A DNA stretch of 20,123 bases from a virus: positions 1 through 20,123 of the IMG/VR virus record IMGVR_UViG_3300023179_000630; one strand, 5' to 3'. Below the pieces are notes generated by a model that saw only the letters and a list, made by a program, of their open reading frames with translations, was not told where the DNA came from and did not search any database. The position numbers and the translations under genes were made by a program. This document shows, one piece after another, positions 19,434 to 20,123 of this stretch (positions are counted from its first letter, which is position 1; every line of letters starts with the position of its first letter).

Positions 19434-19680
19434 GAAATTAAATCAACTCAGATCAGTAGCGCAATTTGTTTTAGGCGCTAGGGCTGTGGGCCACCCGCCC
19501 CGTCCATCCCAGGTGTGCCTTTCGAATCATTAAAGACAGTATACTGGGGCGCGGAAATTAAAACAACTGCAGGGAGTAGCGAAAGTGTCTGAGGCTAACG
19601 CCCACCCTCGCCGTCCATCCCGAGCGCTGCTCATCGAATCAGTAAGATCATTGTACGCGTTCGCAAGAAATAAGTCAACC
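19434..19680 (+). repeat. diverged 113-120-bp tandem repeat (two full, one partial copy)
   Basis: Copies start at 19434, 19554 and 19667 with GAAATTAAATCAACT, GAAATTAAAACAACT and GAAATAAGTCAACC. The first two share AGTAGCG about 23 nt in, GTCCATCCC about 68 and 58 nt in, and TCGAATCA about 89 and 80 nt in. They end with a related segment (TTAAAGACAGTATAC against TAAGATCATTGTAC). The third copy is only its first 30 nt and runs into the C-poor tract. An 8-bp inverted repeat (ACTGATCT at 19424-19431, AGATCAGT at 19450-19457) brackets the start of copy one. No coding frame spans the unit. It may be a replication origin, a structured RNA gene or a regulatory array. Confidence 0.7.
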
Positions 19681-19721
19681 TGAATGTTGTAGGGGGAAGA
19701 AGTTTTTGGGAAGAAAAAAAG

Positions 19722-19750
19722 TTGACTTTATTTTTGGGAAAATTTATAAT
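19722..19750 (+). promoter_or_regulatory. early sigma70-type promoter (TTGACT, 17 nt, TATAAT)
   Basis: Consensus TTGACT at 19722-19727 and TATAAT at 19745-19750 are separated by 17 nt. The first half of the spacer (TTATTTTT) matches the other early promoters, while the second half has G and A where they have C. It drives the C-less gene. Confidence 0.92.
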
Positions 19751-19806
19751 GTTCTTGTTGTTAGGGAAAAGTAAATTTTAATTTTATATTTTAAGAGAGA
19801 GAAAAT

Positions 19807-20070
19807 ATGAATAAGTTTAGTAAAGTTTTTATTGAATTGTTGAATGATAATAGTATTAGTGAAGAAGAATTGAATTTGATTAATGAAGTAGTTATTAAAG
19901 AAGGTTGGTATAGTTTTGGTAATTATAGAGGTGAAGTAGAAGTAGATTATATTGGTAATGAATTGGAAAATGAAGAAGAATTGAGAAAAGAAAGTAGTTA
20001 TTTTTGTGAAGAAGTATTTGATAATATAATTTACTTTGAAGAAAATGTTTTAATTAAAGTAGTAGTTTAA
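19807..20070 (+). CDS. C-less early gene: acidic protein, unknown function
   Basis: The 87-residue protein lacks Ala, Pro, Thr, His and Gln entirely, because every codon for these needs a C. It is rich in Glu, Asn, Val and Ile. Sequence includes SEEELNLINEVVIKEGWYSF and then NYRGEVEVDYIGNELENEEE. Synonymous choices also avoid C: Phe is only TTT, Ser only AGT, Asp only GAT and Arg only AGA; one TAC is the single exception. The ATG has AGAGAGAG upstream as a weak ribosome binding site. It has its own consensus early promoter and its own terminator, so it is a single-gene unit. It is not recognised. The pattern of acidic helices and strands could suit a DNA mimic or a host-inhibitor, but nothing shows this. 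Confidence 0.8.
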   Translation: MNKFSKVFIELLNDNSISEEELNLINEVVIKEGWYSFGNYRGEVEVDYIGNELENEEELRKESSYFCEEVFDNIIYFEENVLIKVVV

Positions 20071-20078
20071 TTAATAAT

Positions 20079-20111
20079 AAAGAAAGGAACTGTAGCAAGT
20101 TCCTTTCTTTT
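20079..20111 (+). terminator. strong rho-independent terminator
   Basis: The arms AAAGAAAGGAACT (20079-20091) and AGTTCCTTTCTTT (20098-20110) form a perfect 13-bp stem with loop GTAGCA, followed by T. It closes the C-less gene's transcript 8 nt after the stop codon. The right arm holds the first C bases of the region in any number. Confidence 0.9.
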
Positions 20112-20123
20112 CTGCCCCAGTTG

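Larger units (their letters stand above)
19681..20089 (+). other. cytosine-depleted tract (sense strand almost without C)
   Basis: In these roughly 409 nt the plus strand has only three C: 19726 (in the -35 box), 19754 (near the predicted transcription start) and 20034 (a TAC codon). G remains frequent, with runs such as GGGGG and GGG. The DNA to the left (19441-19680) is C-rich. The tract covers a promoter, leader, gene and the left arm of a terminator, and ends where the right terminator arm must pair with G. Confidence 0.95.

Overview
The window is part of the genome of a T4-like tailed phage (Straboviridae/Kyanoviridae-type myovirus of a Gram-negative host). The evidence is a T4-type replication set in the usual order: family B DNA polymerase (gp43-like), UvsX-type recombinase and gp41/DnaB-type helicase. 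They are interspersed with small conserved genes known from T4-like cyanophages and related environmental myoviruses: an Sm-like protein, a DUF6267-like protein with a nucleotidyltransferase domain, Hsp20 and dCMP deaminase. Two exact TATAAATA boxes match the T4 late-promoter consensus. The host cannot be named. A GC-richer insert whose N-terminus resembles proteins common in proteobacterial phages suggests a proteobacterium.

Layout. Positions 1-2100 hold a partial secreted protein on the minus strand, then an AbrB-like protein, two small ORFs, dCMP deaminase, Hsp20 and a tiny ORF ending at a strong terminator. Positions 2100-2990 hold two coupled small membrane proteins, apparently starting with a leaderless mRNA, and the Sm-like protein. 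Positions 2992-7500 hold the DNA polymerase and, behind a late promoter, a two-domain nucleotidyltransferase. Positions 7500-11850 are a tightly overlapping run of conserved small genes, uvsX, the helicase and a zinc metallopeptidase. Positions 11818-13130 (minus strand) hold a three-gene cassette: two paralogous small membrane proteins and an LpxH-like metallophosphoesterase.

Positions 13166-18500 are an early-type region: small ORFs, a second HExxH metallopeptidase, an AAA+ ATPase, a SWIM-finger protein, a TraR/DksA-finger protein, tRNA-CAU and a DUF7220-like membrane protein. This stretch is driven by a family of near-identical sigma70 promoters (TTGACTT, 17-nt spacer, TAnAAT). Their -35 boxes often contain the TGA stop codon of the gene before.

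Positions 18456-20123 hold a minus-strand ORF with a homing-endonuclease-associated tail motif and a roughly 590-nt gene-free stretch. That stretch contains helically phased CGCTATGAAA-type iterons and diverged 113-120-bp tandem repeats. It ends in an early promoter that reads a gene almost completely without cytosine on its sense strand: 3 C in about 409 nt, up to a perfect terminator hairpin. This C-less transcription unit is the most unusual signal in the window. With the repeats beside it, it could mark a replication origin or a specialised early gene; both readings are inference.
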